A DNA stretch of 64,000 bases from Neoconidiobolus thromboides FSU 785 (GCA_025603075.1 MU626311.1:52840-116839); one strand, 5' to 3'; positions 47,536-59,277 are shown, counted from the stretch's first letter. The notes: generated by a model from the sequence alone, not told the origin. A program made the numbers and translations.

Positions 47536-48554
47536 TTAAATACGTATTTGATTAGGATTCAATTGCTGAATAAAGTGAATGAAATCAAAGTTCATAGCAC
47601 AAGTTTGACTACAAAATTTTAAAGAAAAAGGATACGATAAACCTGGTTTACAAAAAGATAGAAATAAAATAGCTTCATAATTACAAAAATAAATGGAATT
47701 TAAACAAAAGGAACAAGTATATACAATTAAATTATCAAACCAAGATTGTAATTTTTCGGGTATTTTTTTGTTCATTGTTTTGAACTTGTTGTTCTGTAAT
47801 AGATTTGACTGTCTTAATATAATTTCTTGGAATTTTAGCCCATTTTCGCCATATCTTTTCCAGTACCATTTTTTATCTTTAGTTTTTTTAGTCTCAAATA
47901 ACGGATTTGGTACCCCAATAAATATCTCCAATTTCTTTAATTCTAATAATGAGATTGGGAAGGATTGCTAAAATAAATATATTAATATATAAACAAATGA
48001 AACAAACACTCAATAAAATAAATTTACTTACAATCATATTTGAACTCAAAGACAATTCTACTAAATTAGTCAATTGACTTAATTGTGGTGGAACAAAGCG
48101 AATGAAATTGCCTTCTGAAATAAAATCAATAACCATTTTCAATAAAAATTAGTTCCATCCTTACTTAATATTAAAACTGTTAAATTATCTAAATTCAATA
48201 CACTTTTTGGAAATTGTAATAATTGGTTATTAATTAAAAATAGTTTAATCTCTCTTATTATACCACAAGTGGGACTATACCAAACAATATGTTTTAAATC
48301 ACTCATTTCTTTAGGTAAATGAAAGAGGAAAAGATTACTAAGAAAAATCATATTTATTTTTTATAATATTATGAGTTTCAAATAGAAATTACCTCAATTC
48401 AATTATTCCATCAGTCGTATTAATTGCTTCTGCTATTATATCTCGTGCAGTTTGCTGATCTTGTGCTTTTTTGACTCTATTTTTTTGAAATTTTAATTCA
48501 ATTTTTTTTATTAAATTATAAAACTTACCTAGTTCGACTTAAAAATAAACTCAT
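47536..48554 (-). CDS. Leucine-rich repeat protein with C-terminal cysteine cluster
   Basis: Start ATG 48554 (MSLFLSRT) joins through short exons (VKKAQDQQTARDIIAEAINT, then SNLFLFHLPKEMSDLKHIVW) to LRR-like units (KLFLINNQLLQFPKSVLNL, FVPPQLSQLTNLVELSLSSN, FPISLLELKKLEIFIGVPN) and a long last exon. About 260 residues. The C-terminus has CSFCLNSIYFC and FCSQTCAMNF, suggesting a zinc-binding fold. I do not know its function. The first exon is 237 bp from the divergent release-factor gene. The exon path follows GT-AG rules but is unproven. Confidence 0.65.
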
Positions 48555-48791
48555 TTTCTCTCTTTTTTGGTTAATAAATAATAATAAAAAATAATATATA
48601 ATAAATAAATAAAAACAATCAAACTCAAATTCAAAAAATTCAAAATTATCTTTTCATGTTTACTTTTTTTATATGATTCAAATCTTATATTTAATTTGTT
48701 TAAAATGTTAAATATCCTAAATTTCCTTTTTTGAATTCTAAAATCTTTAAATCAATTTGAAATTCAAAGATTTCTTCTTTTTTAATTGAAA
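48555..48791. promoter_or_regulatory. Compact divergent promoter (LRR gene / MRF1)
   Basis: 237 bp between opposite start codons. It is AT-rich, with no resolvable motif. Confidence 0.45.
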
Positions 48792-50624
48792 ATGTTACGA
48801 AGTTTACTGTCCAAAAATAAAACAACAATATTTCATTTTACAAATAAAAGATATTTATCCACAAATGAAGGTAATATTGAAATAATATTAATTATAGGAT
48901 GTTAATGTATTTTGTTTTTAGCTAATACAAGTTTAAAGCAAATCTTTTATTCCAATAAAGTACAGAATCATTTAAAAAAAATGGAAGCAAAGTATGTTCA
49001 TTTAGTTGATCTATTTAATAACAAGGTAAATTCGTTTTTTCGATTCGTTTAATATTCGTAGAATCTATTTTAATAAAGTAAAAATATTAATAATTTAGGT
49101 CCAAGAATTAGATTCGACTTCTTTAGCTAAGTTATCAAGTGATATATCGCATTTAGAAACAATAGTAGAAAGTTATCAAACTTTAAAAGAACAACAAAAG
49201 GTAAATTTATACTCAATTAATAATGACTAATAAACAATCATTCAAGGAATATGAAGCATTAGAAGAAATGAATTTAAATGAAATGAAAGAAGAAGAAAAA
49301 GAAATGAAATTATTAATTTTAGAAGAAAAAAAAACAATATTAGAAAATATTCAACAAAATGAAAATTTATTATTAAACTTATTAATACCAAAAGATAATA
49401 GTGATGCTTGTTCAGCTATCTTAGAAATTCGTGCTGGTAAGTTGGAGTTTGTTTTTTAATATATTGAATTTATTGATTGGCTTTATATATAGGCACTGGT
49501 GGTGATGAAGCTGCCTTATTTTCAGAAAATTTATTAACTATGTATCAAAAATACTGTCAATTAAAACGTTGGAAATTTGAAATATTAAATTGTACTAAAT
49601 TAGAAAATAAATCCGGTTATAAAGTAATCAACTGTTAATTAATTATTTAAATAATAGATTGTTAATATAAATTGTTTTTCTAGGAAGTCTTAGCTGAAAT
49701 AAAAGGTAAATTTATTGTTTTATTGTTATTACTATTATTATAGAATTGTAATTTATAATTATATAAAATAGGTTTAGATGTATTTGGTCAATTAAAATAT
49801 GAATCTGGAGTCCATAGGTAATTATGATAATAAAAGCGATTATCAATAAAAAATTTAAAAAATGAAAAAAAAAGAGTACAAAGAATACCAGTTACTGAAA
49901 GTCAAGGGAGAGTACATACAAGTACAGCAACAGTAGCTATTATGCCTCAAGTCACTGAAGTAGAAGTAGATATTAAAGAGAAAGATTTGAAAATTGAATT
50001 ATATAGAGCCTCAGGAGCAGGTGGACAACATGTTAATACAACAGATAGTGCTGTGAGAATGACGCATATTCCTACTGGTGTTGTGGTTGCTATGCAAGAT
50101 GAAAGATCTCAACATAAAGTAAGTTTTTTTAAATTGAATTTTTTTAATGAGTTTTAATATTTTTATTAAATTTAAATTAGAATAAAGCTAAAGCATTAAA
50201 AGTATTAAGAGCAAGAATCTTTGAAATTGAGAGAGAGAAGAAAGAACAAGATAGAAGAAAACAAAGGAATTTACAAGTAATTTTTTATAGATATTAATAT
50301 TAGTTAAAAATATTCAATATAATTCAATTTGTTTATTATTATTTAGATTGGTTCAGGTACTCGATCTGAAAAAATACGAACTTATAATTTCCCACAAGTA
50401 AATTAATTAATTATTAAATTTATAATATTGTATATTAATTAATATATTAACAATCATTTAAAAATATATAGAATAGAGTAACAGATCATCGCATTCAATT
50501 TACAATTCATGATTTAGAATCCGTATTAAATGATGCACAAGGTTTAAATTTAATATTGAATCAACTAACATTTTATAATAATTTAAATCAATTATCATTA
50601 TTAAATGATTTAGATGAAAAATAA
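48792..50624 (+). CDS. MRF1: Mitochondrial peptide chain release factor 1
   Basis: Class-1 release factor that ends mitochondrial translation at UAA/UAG. ATG 48792 starts a basic mitochondrial presequence ([20 protein letters not shown]). About nine short exons encode the helical domain ([39 protein letters not shown]), the [18 protein letters not shown] domain, [20 protein letters not shown] with the [17 protein letters not shown] segment, and the GGQ loop [20 protein letters not shown]. It ends [18 protein letters not shown] with the RF1-type PxT-containing block separates it from ICT1. The stop at 50622-50624 lies 92 bp from the next convergent stop. Confidence 0.93.
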
Positions 50625-50667
50625 AAATAAAATAAATAATAAAAATAAAATAGAATTAAATAAATTA

Positions 50668-50710
50668 TTATATTATATATTATATATTATATATTATATA
50701 TTATATATTA
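50668..50710. repeat. (ATTATAT)n tandem repeat between two convergent genes
   Basis: About six copies of a 7-bp ATTATAT unit in the 92-bp gap between the MRF1 and metalloprotease stops. Such AT repeats may aid transcript termination on both sides. Confidence 0.85.
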
Positions 50711-50716
50711 CATTAT

Positions 50717-52636
50717 TTATTTTCTAATATAAATTAAACCTAAGCCATGTAATACATTACTTGAGTAACCATAAAAACCACGAATTATACAATTAGGAGG
50801 TAAATATAAAGAACTTGATTTACCACCATGGCCACCAAACCATTGATTTTGATTCTGATTATTAATATTAAATTGAAAACCATCTACAAAATAACCAGCA
50901 TTTACTTTCATACTAATAACTTGATTTAAATTTAGATTATTTAAATTATATTGATTTCCACCATTACCACCACATTCAAATATTAATTCATTATTATTAT
51001 TATTATAAAATTTAATACCGTCAATATAAATACCTGCATGAATTAATAAATTAATAGAATTAATAGAATTATCAAATATAACTTCAAAATATTGAATATT
51101 AGGATGATTATTATTAGTTGTACCAATTACTTCCCCTTTATAATAACATTGATTATGTTTAATAATTTTTGAATTTAATATAAATGATTTAAAATCATTA
51201 ATTATTTTTAATTGATATAATCCATTAATTTCCATACGTAAGTTATTATATTTTTCATTTTGAATTAAATTAATTATTTCTTGATTAATTGAAATTTCAA
51301 CTTTCTTAGGTAATTGATTTAAATGTTGTTTCATATGATTTTGAATATATAATATTTCATCTCCATTTAAAATAAGAATTTGACCAATCCCATTATTAAA
51401 TTCAATATGAATCTTTTCATCTATAAAATATAACTTAAACTGTTCTAAATTATTATTATAAAACATATATTCATTAGGTATTGAACAACATCTATGCAAT
51501 CTCATTCGATTTAAATTAGTGATATGAAAATGAGCCATATTATGTTCTAAAATAGGAATAAATCTATTACTCTTTGGACAAACTAATAAAAATGGTTTAT
51601 AAAATTCTTCATAACCTCGATTCATAATTCCAGTAGGCGTATGAGGACAACCTAAAGCATGTACGACTTCATGTAAAAATGCACCAATACCAATACAATA
51701 AGCGTCCATATGAAGACCTGTACCTTTACGTTCATCTGCTAAATAATTACGATCAACTTTAGTTAAGTCCATAAAACATGGTATTATTTCTGAGATTGTT
51801 TCTGGCCATGCAAAAGTGGTATGAGATCCCATTATAGACATTAATTCTTTATCATTAATGCCTTGAACAGCTGCATGACCTCGAATTAAATCTATTTCTC
51901 GATCATATTTTGTATCTAATATTAAACAGGCTACTCGAAATTCATCTTTAATTCCATATTTATTTAAGGTTTCTTTTAATATATTTAATAAGCCTGGTTT
52001 ACTTTTATCTACTGGTAAATCACCCTCTTTAAATTTATATTGTTGTGCAATATCTTTATCTCGTATTTGTTCCATTGTATATTCACTTTTTAATATCATT
52101 ACATCTGCTGTATTATTAAATATGTTTTCATTAGTATAAATCGTATCTTGTTGATATTTTTCAACAAAATTAATCGTACTATTATTATAACCATTAATAA
52201 TCATTTGTTCCCTAATATAAGCTTGCCAAATATAAGCTGCCATTCTTAGTCTTCTAATTGCACTATCAAGGTCATTTCTTTTATTAGGTAAATTTTCAAA
52301 AGTTAAATCACTATCTTTAGCAACTAAAATAGCTAATTGATACGCTGGTTTTGTATTATCTCGTTGGTAATTTAAATTCAAATGATATTCTATTTGATTA
52401 AAATAAAATTGAATTAGATTATTACCTTCAATTAATGGTACTAAACATTTAAATATATTATTAACTACCGAATAATGATATATTTGTTTTAAAGTGTCGA
52501 TAACAACTAAAGCACCTTCTTTATCAGTGTTGTTATTCTTAATTTCTCCAGTTATTAAAATTAACTTTTGATAAACTATTTCTTCATTTTTTACATTTAA
52601 TAAATTAATAAATCCGCAATTATTAACTTCACTCAT
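50717..52636 (-). CDS. Zinc metalloprotease with C-terminal jacalin-like lectin domain
   Basis: Single exon, 639 residues, no clear signal peptide (MSEVNNCGFINLLNVKNEEI). The catalytic helix HEVVHALGCPHT is an HExxHxxGxxH zincin site, followed by GIMNRGYEEFYKP. Context such as AAYIWQAYIREQMI matches the fungal 'putative peptidase' family (like yeast YIL108W). The C-terminal ~120 residues (YFEVIFDNSINSINLLIHAG, YIDGIKFY, QWFGGHGGKSSSLYLPPN, GLIYIRK) form a jacalin-like beta-prism. The middle is Asn-rich. Substrate is unknown; likely intracellular. Confidence 0.85.
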   Translation of the reverse strand: MSEVNNCGFINLLNVKNEEIVYQKLILITGEIKNNNTDKEGALVVIDTLKQIYHYSVVNNIFKCLVPLIEGNNLIQFYFNQIEYHLNLNYQRDNTKPAYQLAILVAKDSDLTFENLPNKRNDLDSAIRRLRMAAYIWQAYIREQMIINGYNNSTINFVEKYQQDTIYTNENIFNNTADVMILKSEYTMEQIRDKDIAQQYKFKEGDLPVDKSKPGLLNILKETLNKYGIKDEFRVACLILDTKYDREIDLIRGHAAVQGINDKELMSIMGSHTTFAWPETISEIIPCFMDLTKVDRNYLADERKGTGLHMDAYCIGIGAFLHEVVHALGCPHTPTGIMNRGYEEFYKPFLLVCPKSNRFIPILEHNMAHFHITNLNRMRLHRCCSIPNEYMFYNNNLEQFKLYFIDEKIHIEFNNGIGQILILNGDEILYIQNHMKQHLNQLPKKVEISINQEIINLIQNEKYNNLRMEINGLYQLKIINDFKSFILNSKIIKHNQCYYKGEVIGTTNNNHPNIQYFEVIFDNSINSINLLIHAGIYIDGIKFYNNNNNELIFECGGNGGNQYNLNNLNLNQVISMKVNAGYFVDGFQFNINNQNQNQWFGGHGGKSSSLYLPPNCIIRGFYGYSSNVLHGLGLIYIRK

Positions 52637-53255
52637 ATTTACTACAATTGTATATTATTTTATCTTTCTAATTGAAATTTGATATAAATTTTTTTAAAAT
52701 GAATATAGTAAATACAAATACTATTAAAACTACTTATTTACTCAATTCAATGTGATTGGTCAGAATAGAATGATTCAATAGCTTACTAAATTTAGTAGTT
52801 TCCAGCTTGTTAAATGGGTTGGCTATTTATTTGTTAAAGAATAAATTAATTAAAAAAAACCCAAGTGGGATAAAATTTTTGGTAAAATAAAGGCTGTTTA
52901 AGGGTCAATTGAGTTCAATAGTATAGAAATATTTAAATATTATAATATTAATTATTAATATAAAAATAAGTATTATGTTTATATTTATTTAAATAAAGAT
53001 GAAACTTTATTATTGAATTAATATATTAGCATTTATTGAAGCTTAGTAAGTTGTAAAGTGGTGGTTATTACAATTATTTGTTTTAAAAGTTGGTTGATTT
53101 TTAGCCACAAGATCTATATTTAAATGTTCTATAAATTTCAAATATGCCCTTAAATAATAAAACATTGAAAAATTTAAGAATTTTATAGTCACCGGTAAAA
53201 AATGAGGTATAAAAACAATTTAATACTTTGATTTTTTTTTTAACTTTTTGTCAAC
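52637..53255. other. Metalloprotease upstream region
   Basis: AT-rich; a gtataaaa TATA-like word sits near 53202, about 53 bp before the small frame at 53256. Nothing else seen. Confidence 0.4.
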
Positions 53256-53471
53256 ATGAGTTTATCAATTAATAATTCCAATACTCAAGTGAATCATCTT
53301 GGCACTTTATTTTTATTTATATATTCGATAATTGGTACTTATTTAATAGCAATGATGATATTACAGAATCTATGGTTGAAAGCGGAACCAATCCCATTAA
53401 ATTCACTTAATTTACCAACTTTTTTATTTTTATTTACATTGAAAGTAGTAAGAAAAGAAAGAGATAATTAA
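53256..53471 (+). CDS. Possible small single-pass membrane protein (71 aa)
   Basis: Open frame with an ATG, a TATA-like word upstream and a hydrophobic segment (LGTLFLFIYSIIGTYLIAMM) followed by a polar C-terminus (KVVRKERDN). It is too short for family recognition; small organelle or ER subunits are possible. It may be a chance frame. No neighbour suggests a role. Confidence 0.35.
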   Translation: MSLSINNSNTQVNHLGTLFLFIYSIIGTYLIAMMILQNLWLKAEPIPLNSLNLPTFLFLFTLKVVRKERDN

Positions 53472-54207
53472 ATTTTAATATTAGTTTATAACAGATAATA
53501 TCACTGGTTGAAATTATTGGCTAGTTTAGTTTAATAATAGTAGCAACATGAAATGAGCTTTATAGATGTTATTATTATCAATTACCTTTTCTATTAAAAA
53601 AGGGATAAAATTTAGTATTCCTTTGTTAAGCTTATCCCTATCTCTATTCTTGTTTTGAGCCTTTGTCAACAAAATCAAAATTCATTCTATTCAGTTTTTT
53701 CTAAATTTTAAAATCGTTTAACCTAAGCTTTACTTCATTCTTTTAATTCCTTCATATTATTCTTACTAACTCTTCTGCTTTTTCTTACTATTTTCTATTG
53801 CTTTTTCTTATTCATTTAAAACTCCCTTTTTTAAATAAAAAGACTTAAAAGTTAAATTTTGTACTTTTACTTTATATCTTTTATTTTATATTAGAATGTT
53901 CTATCTAGTTTATATATTTTCAGTTTCAGCCTATTTTAAATTTTATAATATTTTAATTTTAATTTTATCACTACAATACTGCTTTAGTCGTTGATCAGAT
54001 AAGCAATAGGCACTAATGATACCTACTTTTTAATTATAATAAGATGTAAATCAATTTGAATATTTTAATCAATGTTTAATTACAATTACATTATAAAATC
54101 AAATTTACTTCAAGACAATTAACAATTTAAAACTTTTCATCAAACAATAACATATGTATCAATCAGAAGCTAATAATCGAATTTATTAAAAAAACTAATA
54201 ATTAACT
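53472..54207. other. Gene-free stretch before COX7C
   Basis: AT-rich 3' flanks of the small frame and of COX7C. I see no feature. Confidence 0.45.
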
Positions 54208-54578
54208 TTAAGGTTTGCTAAGTTGCCAGATGCAAGCTAAATTTAAAAAAATGATTAAAATCCATTTTTAATTAATTACAAATCCATAAAAAACTTACAC
54301 AAGACAGGAAGGGAAGCAGCGAAAGTACAAGCAGCGGTAAATTTGATAGCAAAAGCAGTTTTGTTTTTAACACTGAAAGGAAGATGCTAAAAGGAGTGAT
54401 CATTAATTTTCTAATATAATACAAATATTTGAAATTTATGGTTGATTTTTTTTGAATATGTTATTATAGAAAACCAAAAACTTACACTTCCATCTTTATT
54501 TTCAAAATGATAAAGGTCACTACGACGTACTTGACGAAGGGCCAAGCTGGAACGTGATAAGGCTTTACGGGCAATCAT
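54208..54578 (-). CDS. COX8: Cytochrome c oxidase subunit 7C/Cox8
   Basis: Three exons, 54578-54486, 54386-54299 and 54236-54208, join to 69 codons. The mitochondrial presequence is MIARKALSRSSLALRQVRR. The mature part has HLPFSVKNKTAFAIKFTAAC TFAASLPV, which carries the LPFSV-N-K hallmark of COX7C, and ends CIWQLSKP. It forms a one-helix subunit of complex IV. The exons are too short for simple frame searches, so the gene is easily missed. Phases (31 codons, then 29 codons plus 1 base, then 2 bases) fit exactly. Confidence 0.87.
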
Positions 54579-55891
54579 AATTTTGGATTGATTTAAAGAA
54601 ATTGAAGCAATATTAACTCATCGAATGCTTTTTAGAAATAGACTATTAGAGAATTTGATTGGCTCAAAATAGATACCAATTTTTTTGGTGGCTATAGTAA
54701 TTTTTAAAAATTTGGAATTTCCAACCATTTTTAACAATTTTTGAATCTTTTAATTGCTTCTTTTTTGAAGTGTACGAATCAAATAAGCGTAATCGCAGCT
54801 TGTATTATTTGATTGGTACAGTTAAAATGTATCAAAATAAAGTAAATTATTATGGGAGTAAAAATCTAATTATCAAAATTTATATAAGAATCAATTTCAA
54901 ATATTACAGTATTGTTTAAATTTATTAAATTGATTTCAACTTTAATAGTTAACGAATTACTTATATTCTAATATTTTCTTATTTATTTATAGTATTATTT
55001 CTTATAAGGCTAGAAGCGTTTCAATCTATTTACTACAAATTATGATTAGCTTTTGATGCAAATTTTTGATTTGAAATATTACTAAAAGCAATTCATCTGT
55101 AACTAATATTACACTTTTGTTAAATAGCCTTTTAATAGTATATATTAGTTATAAAGTCAAATACAACTGTAATTGATGCAATATACAATATTTTATAAAT
55201 AAATAAAATCTCTTATTTGAATTATTTTGTCCACTTTTTATACAAAATAAAATATCGAAAAAAACACTTCTAACAACACTTGTAAAATAAAAGTAAAATT
55301 TATTGTCTAAGATATCAACTTTGTTTCCTATATTTTAAAACAGGAATATTATTAATTGTTTTGCTTCCTGGTATCATTCTATTTTTACAATATCGAATCG
55401 AAGATAAAGTAGATTTCCTAAGCAAATAAATTTATTAAATGAAATGTCATTTTGAAAAAAATAGAATTTAAAAGTTAGTTTTAGTTGATGTATAAGAAAT
55501 GGGGATGTATTTCTGTTTAAGAATTTTACTAACAATTTTTCTACTCAAATAGTGCTTAAAATAGAAAAAGCAATAAAGCCAAAAAAACATCCTCAAATGG
55601 TCCAATTGTTAGAAAAAATCTATCCCTGATAATTAATCTTAAAATTATACTTGCTAATTGAAGACAGTTAATAGTTTTACTGATAACTTTTTAAATTGTT
55701 TTAAGCAATAAGTTAATAGAAAGGAGTTTAAATAATAGTAATATGGAGAATTCAAATTCATTATTGTTCAATAATATATAATATAACTTTGATGATTAGA
55801 ATTAGTGAATAGCTTGTAAAATAAATTTATTATTATATTTTAATAACTAAAAGGAAATAATACAAAGTAATAAATAATTTATTTTTCAAAA
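54579..55891. other. Gap with one inverted MITE
   Basis: 1.3 kb of non-coding DNA between COX8 and the transcription-factor-like gene; MITE copy 10 at 55498-55600 is the only feature. Confidence 0.5.
55498..55600 (-). mobile_element. MITE family copy 10 (inverted)
   Basis: Reverse orientation: aatggggatgtatttctgtt, then TAAGAATTTTACTAACAATT, TTCTACTCAAATAGTGCTTA, CAATAAAGCC and acatcctcaaat. Confidence 0.9.
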
Positions 55892-57602
55892 TTAACAAAA
55901 TTGATTAAAGTTAAATTCCAATTTGGCTTCATTTAAATCTTCAATAACGGATTTATATTCTTCAAAGGTAGTATTATATCGATTCAATAATTTTTCTAAA
56001 TAAATTACACGATTTTTGGAGACTATAGCAGTTGTTGGTGATATGGTATAAGTATGATACATATGATTTAAAAAAGTGATTGCTGTCATTAATACTGTTC
56101 TCATTGAAAATGGTAATTCTTTTGGGTTTGGTGTTAAATTGTATTCGGTATGAATTGTATCCCAATTTTGAATTAAATTAAATAATTCCATTGCTGAGCT
56201 TAATATAGTACAGAAATGAACATAATCTTTAGGCAATGGATATTTGTAACATAATATAGTTGGCCAATATAATAATATAGTAAAGAAATGTAAAAAATAA
56301 TAATTGAAACAATACGTTTTTTCTTTAATCGTACTATTCTCAAATATGATTTTTTTAATCCCATTATAAGTGTTGGGCTCATACGTATCTACTGATATTT
56401 GTTTATACCAATCATATATCAATCTCTCAATTTCTTGTGATTCTTTATTAACGTTGTTTTGTATGATTTGGAGAAATTCTTTACTTTTAGGCTTAAAACG
56501 TGAAATGTAAATTTGAGAATTAATTGAAAACGTAAATTCAATCATTGTTGAAACTAAACCAGAGTAGGTAATATTTTTAGGATTGGGTAAGATTTGATTT
56601 GAAAAAAAATCAGATTGATCAATAAATTTACTTGTTAATGTATTAATATCATTAATCACAAATGGTTTTCCAGATAATATTGCTATATATCTTTTGGCTA
56701 ATAATAGTATTGGCCATACCTGACTTAATAAAGGTACTATCTCATTATTCTCACTTATACTCATTTTATTTTTAATAAGTTCTGGAAAATCATCATTTAT
56801 TTTAACTAAACCATTTTCACTTGCAATAGTTTGGAACATACTAGACAATAAAATTAGATAAACAAAAATCGGATAAAAATACTTACTTAAAAGATGAATC
56901 TAAATTTATAAAGATAAGTATGCCTTATTTAATATAAAATTTGAATATTACCTATATATTTTTCAGCAGAGTAAATCTTTCTTAATTTAAAAAAATAAAA
57001 CCCATAAAGCATCAAAGCTTTCATATTTGAAAGAGTTGGTTTGAGATATGCTTTAGGCAATTGGGTAGCTATTAATCCTAAACAATAATTCTCAGTTTGA
57101 TTTAAATTGTAGCCACAATCCTCGGTTAATGTAGTACAACTAAGAATAATCAAAACGGACTTTAATAATAGGTTTTCCTCCATTTCTAATATTAAATCTT
57201 GTTCGCTATTAAATAAAATTGAATGAGCTGATGAATTCATAAAGGAATTAGCTACTGCTTCTATAAAGACTTCATCTTTTAATGCATTATTCACTGGTTT
57301 AAGTTGAGTTTGCACACTGTAAGAAGGGTTTATACCATTACTTGATGGTGGTGATACCATGCCCTTTTCATTCAACTTATTTTCAAGAAATTCTACTCGT
57401 TTTACAAACTGAGCTATTGGTTTTGTTAATTTCAGCATGGATTCTAATTGTCGAGCTCTTTTATCAATAGAGGCCAACACAAATTTACTACCCTTTATGT
57501 TGTTCAGTTAAATACTTGGTTTTTTGCTTTATAACATTAACTTACTTTTCGTTTAGTTCCATTCTCTTTATCGTTCTTTTCTTTATCCGATTTGTTTGAC
57601 AT
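55892..57602 (-). CDS. Fungal transcription-factor-like protein (middle-homology region, no Zn cluster seen)
   Basis: Exons 57602-57546, 57492-56952, a 13-bp microexon 56899-56887 and 56830-55892 give about 516 residues. The N-terminus (MSNKSDKEKNDKENGTKRK) is charged and continues in KFVLASIDKRARQLESMLKL, then coiled-coil FVKRVEFLENKLNEKG. The long helical part (LEMEENLLLKSVLIILSCTT, NMKALMLYGFYFFKLRKIYS AEKYI, then FQTIASENGLVKINDDFPEL) resembles the fungal-specific TF domain (PF04082-like). I see no CX2CX6C zinc cluster in the N-terminus, so DNA binding is unclear. The acceptor before GSKFV is AAG, and the alternative TAG would give an in-frame stop. The family call is tentative. Confidence 0.6.
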
Positions 57603-58839
57603 TTTAATAAACTACACTAAATTTAAATTTTTGAAACTTTAAAAGAATGAGTAAAAATTAGTTGAATGATTTAATTAAATTAGCTACGCCAAGAATAAAC
57701 CACTTAAGCCGATAACTATTTCCAATTGTTGCATTTTTTTATTAAAATCATGAAGTTTCGCAGTATAAGAAGTATCATTTTATTGCGACTTTTAATCATT
57801 TTAATTTTTATGTTGCATGAAAAATAAACATAATAAAAAAACTACTTCTCAACTAAGTATTAAATTTTCAATAAATCCTTGATTAAAAATTAATTTTCAA
57901 AAGGAGTTTATACTAGAAAATTTTTAATAGTAATGTAAAGATTGATATTACAAAGATACTTAGAAGTTATAAACAATATTATTACTAAAATACATACTGT
58001 GCGAATAAAACAAGCTTTGATTTTTTTATCATGCGCTTTTTGATTCATCAATAGAAATTAACTTAATATTGATTAATTTGAATAATAATAATCAATTTTA
58101 ATTTGAAATTTATGTGCTAAATATAAAAGGTCTTTATAAACTATAAAATTATATGTATATGCATTTACAATTTATAACAACTATATAGCGTAAAGTATTT
58201 TAATCAAATTTCTATTAAATTTCTTTGCATAAGTTTAAGCTGCTGTTAGATAGTATCCCGTAATATTTCCCAAGCCATTAACCGGTTTTGTTTTAATATT
58301 ATTGTATTGAAGAAAATGATTTCAAAGACAATAACCTGTTTTGTTTTACTTTGATCACTATACTTAATAAATTACACTGCTCTATTTTTTATTTTATGTT
58401 TATTTTCCTTGATAAATAATCATAAAAGAGGTCTCTGAGTTATTCATAAATTATTTACTATTACTATAGGTTAATAAACTACACTTTATTTAGAAAGGTA
58501 TTTATAATAAATAATCTCTCTGATAACAGAGCCATAAATTTACTAATATGATTACTATCACGATTTAGTATATAAATCAAGGAGGAATATTTTGTTTACC
58601 GTATAGGATTATATAAAAATATTAAAAAAAAGATGTATAGTTTAAAAGCAGCAGTATAATATTATTGGTATAATAAAGTGTTATTAAATAAATTGTTTCA
58701 TTTATTGATTATATTCTGCATTAAAAGCTTAATGTCTAATATCTAAGTTAAATGAAAAAGTACTTCAGATAATTAATAATGGGATACTATTAAACAAAAT
58801 CCTAGACTAGGGTATTTTTCATTCAAAATAGCAGTCTAA

Positions 58840-58940
58840 ATATGGTGGTGTTTTTTGGCTTCGTTGGTTTTTTCATCTTTTAAGTACTATTAAGCGGAAA
58901 AGATGAAAAAACCAATGAAGCTAAAAAAACATCCCCATAT
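58840..58940. mobile_element. MITE family copy 11, self-complementary foldback form
   Basis: Both halves are 5' ends of the MITE head to head: atatggtggtgttttttggc (left) and the complement of the right end, atatggggatgtttttttagc. The match extends through TTCATTGGTTTTTTCATCTTTT around a short TAAGTACTATTAAGCGG loop. The normal 3' half (AAATTGTTAGTAAAATTC) is missing. Confidence 0.9.
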
Positions 58941-59088
58941 ATTCTATTATGTTATAAAGGAATAAAAATAACAGATATAGACACAAGTCAATGACCAAAA
59001 ATAATACCCGTAGTAATAATAGTGAAATTGATGTTTTTAACAATAGAAGAAAAGTGCTTATAATATATAGCTAATAAAATTATTAAGC

Positions 59089-59195
59089 ATATGGGGATGT
59101 TTTTTTTTATTTCATTATTTTTTCCATTTTTTAAGCGCTATTTGAGTGGAAAGATTGTTAGTAAGATTCTCAAACACAAAAAAATATCTCCATAT
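59089..59195 (+). mobile_element. MITE family copy 12
   Basis: atatggggatgt, T-run, TTCATTATTTTTTCC, AAGCGCTATTTGAGTGGAAA, GATTGTTAGTAAGATTC, ending in atctccatat. Confidence 0.92.
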
Positions 59196-59277
59196 GAAAA
59201 ACTTAGGTAAAAGATAAAATTATATACTTTTTCCGATTTGATAAATGACACCTTACTAGAGTGTTCATTTGATATAC

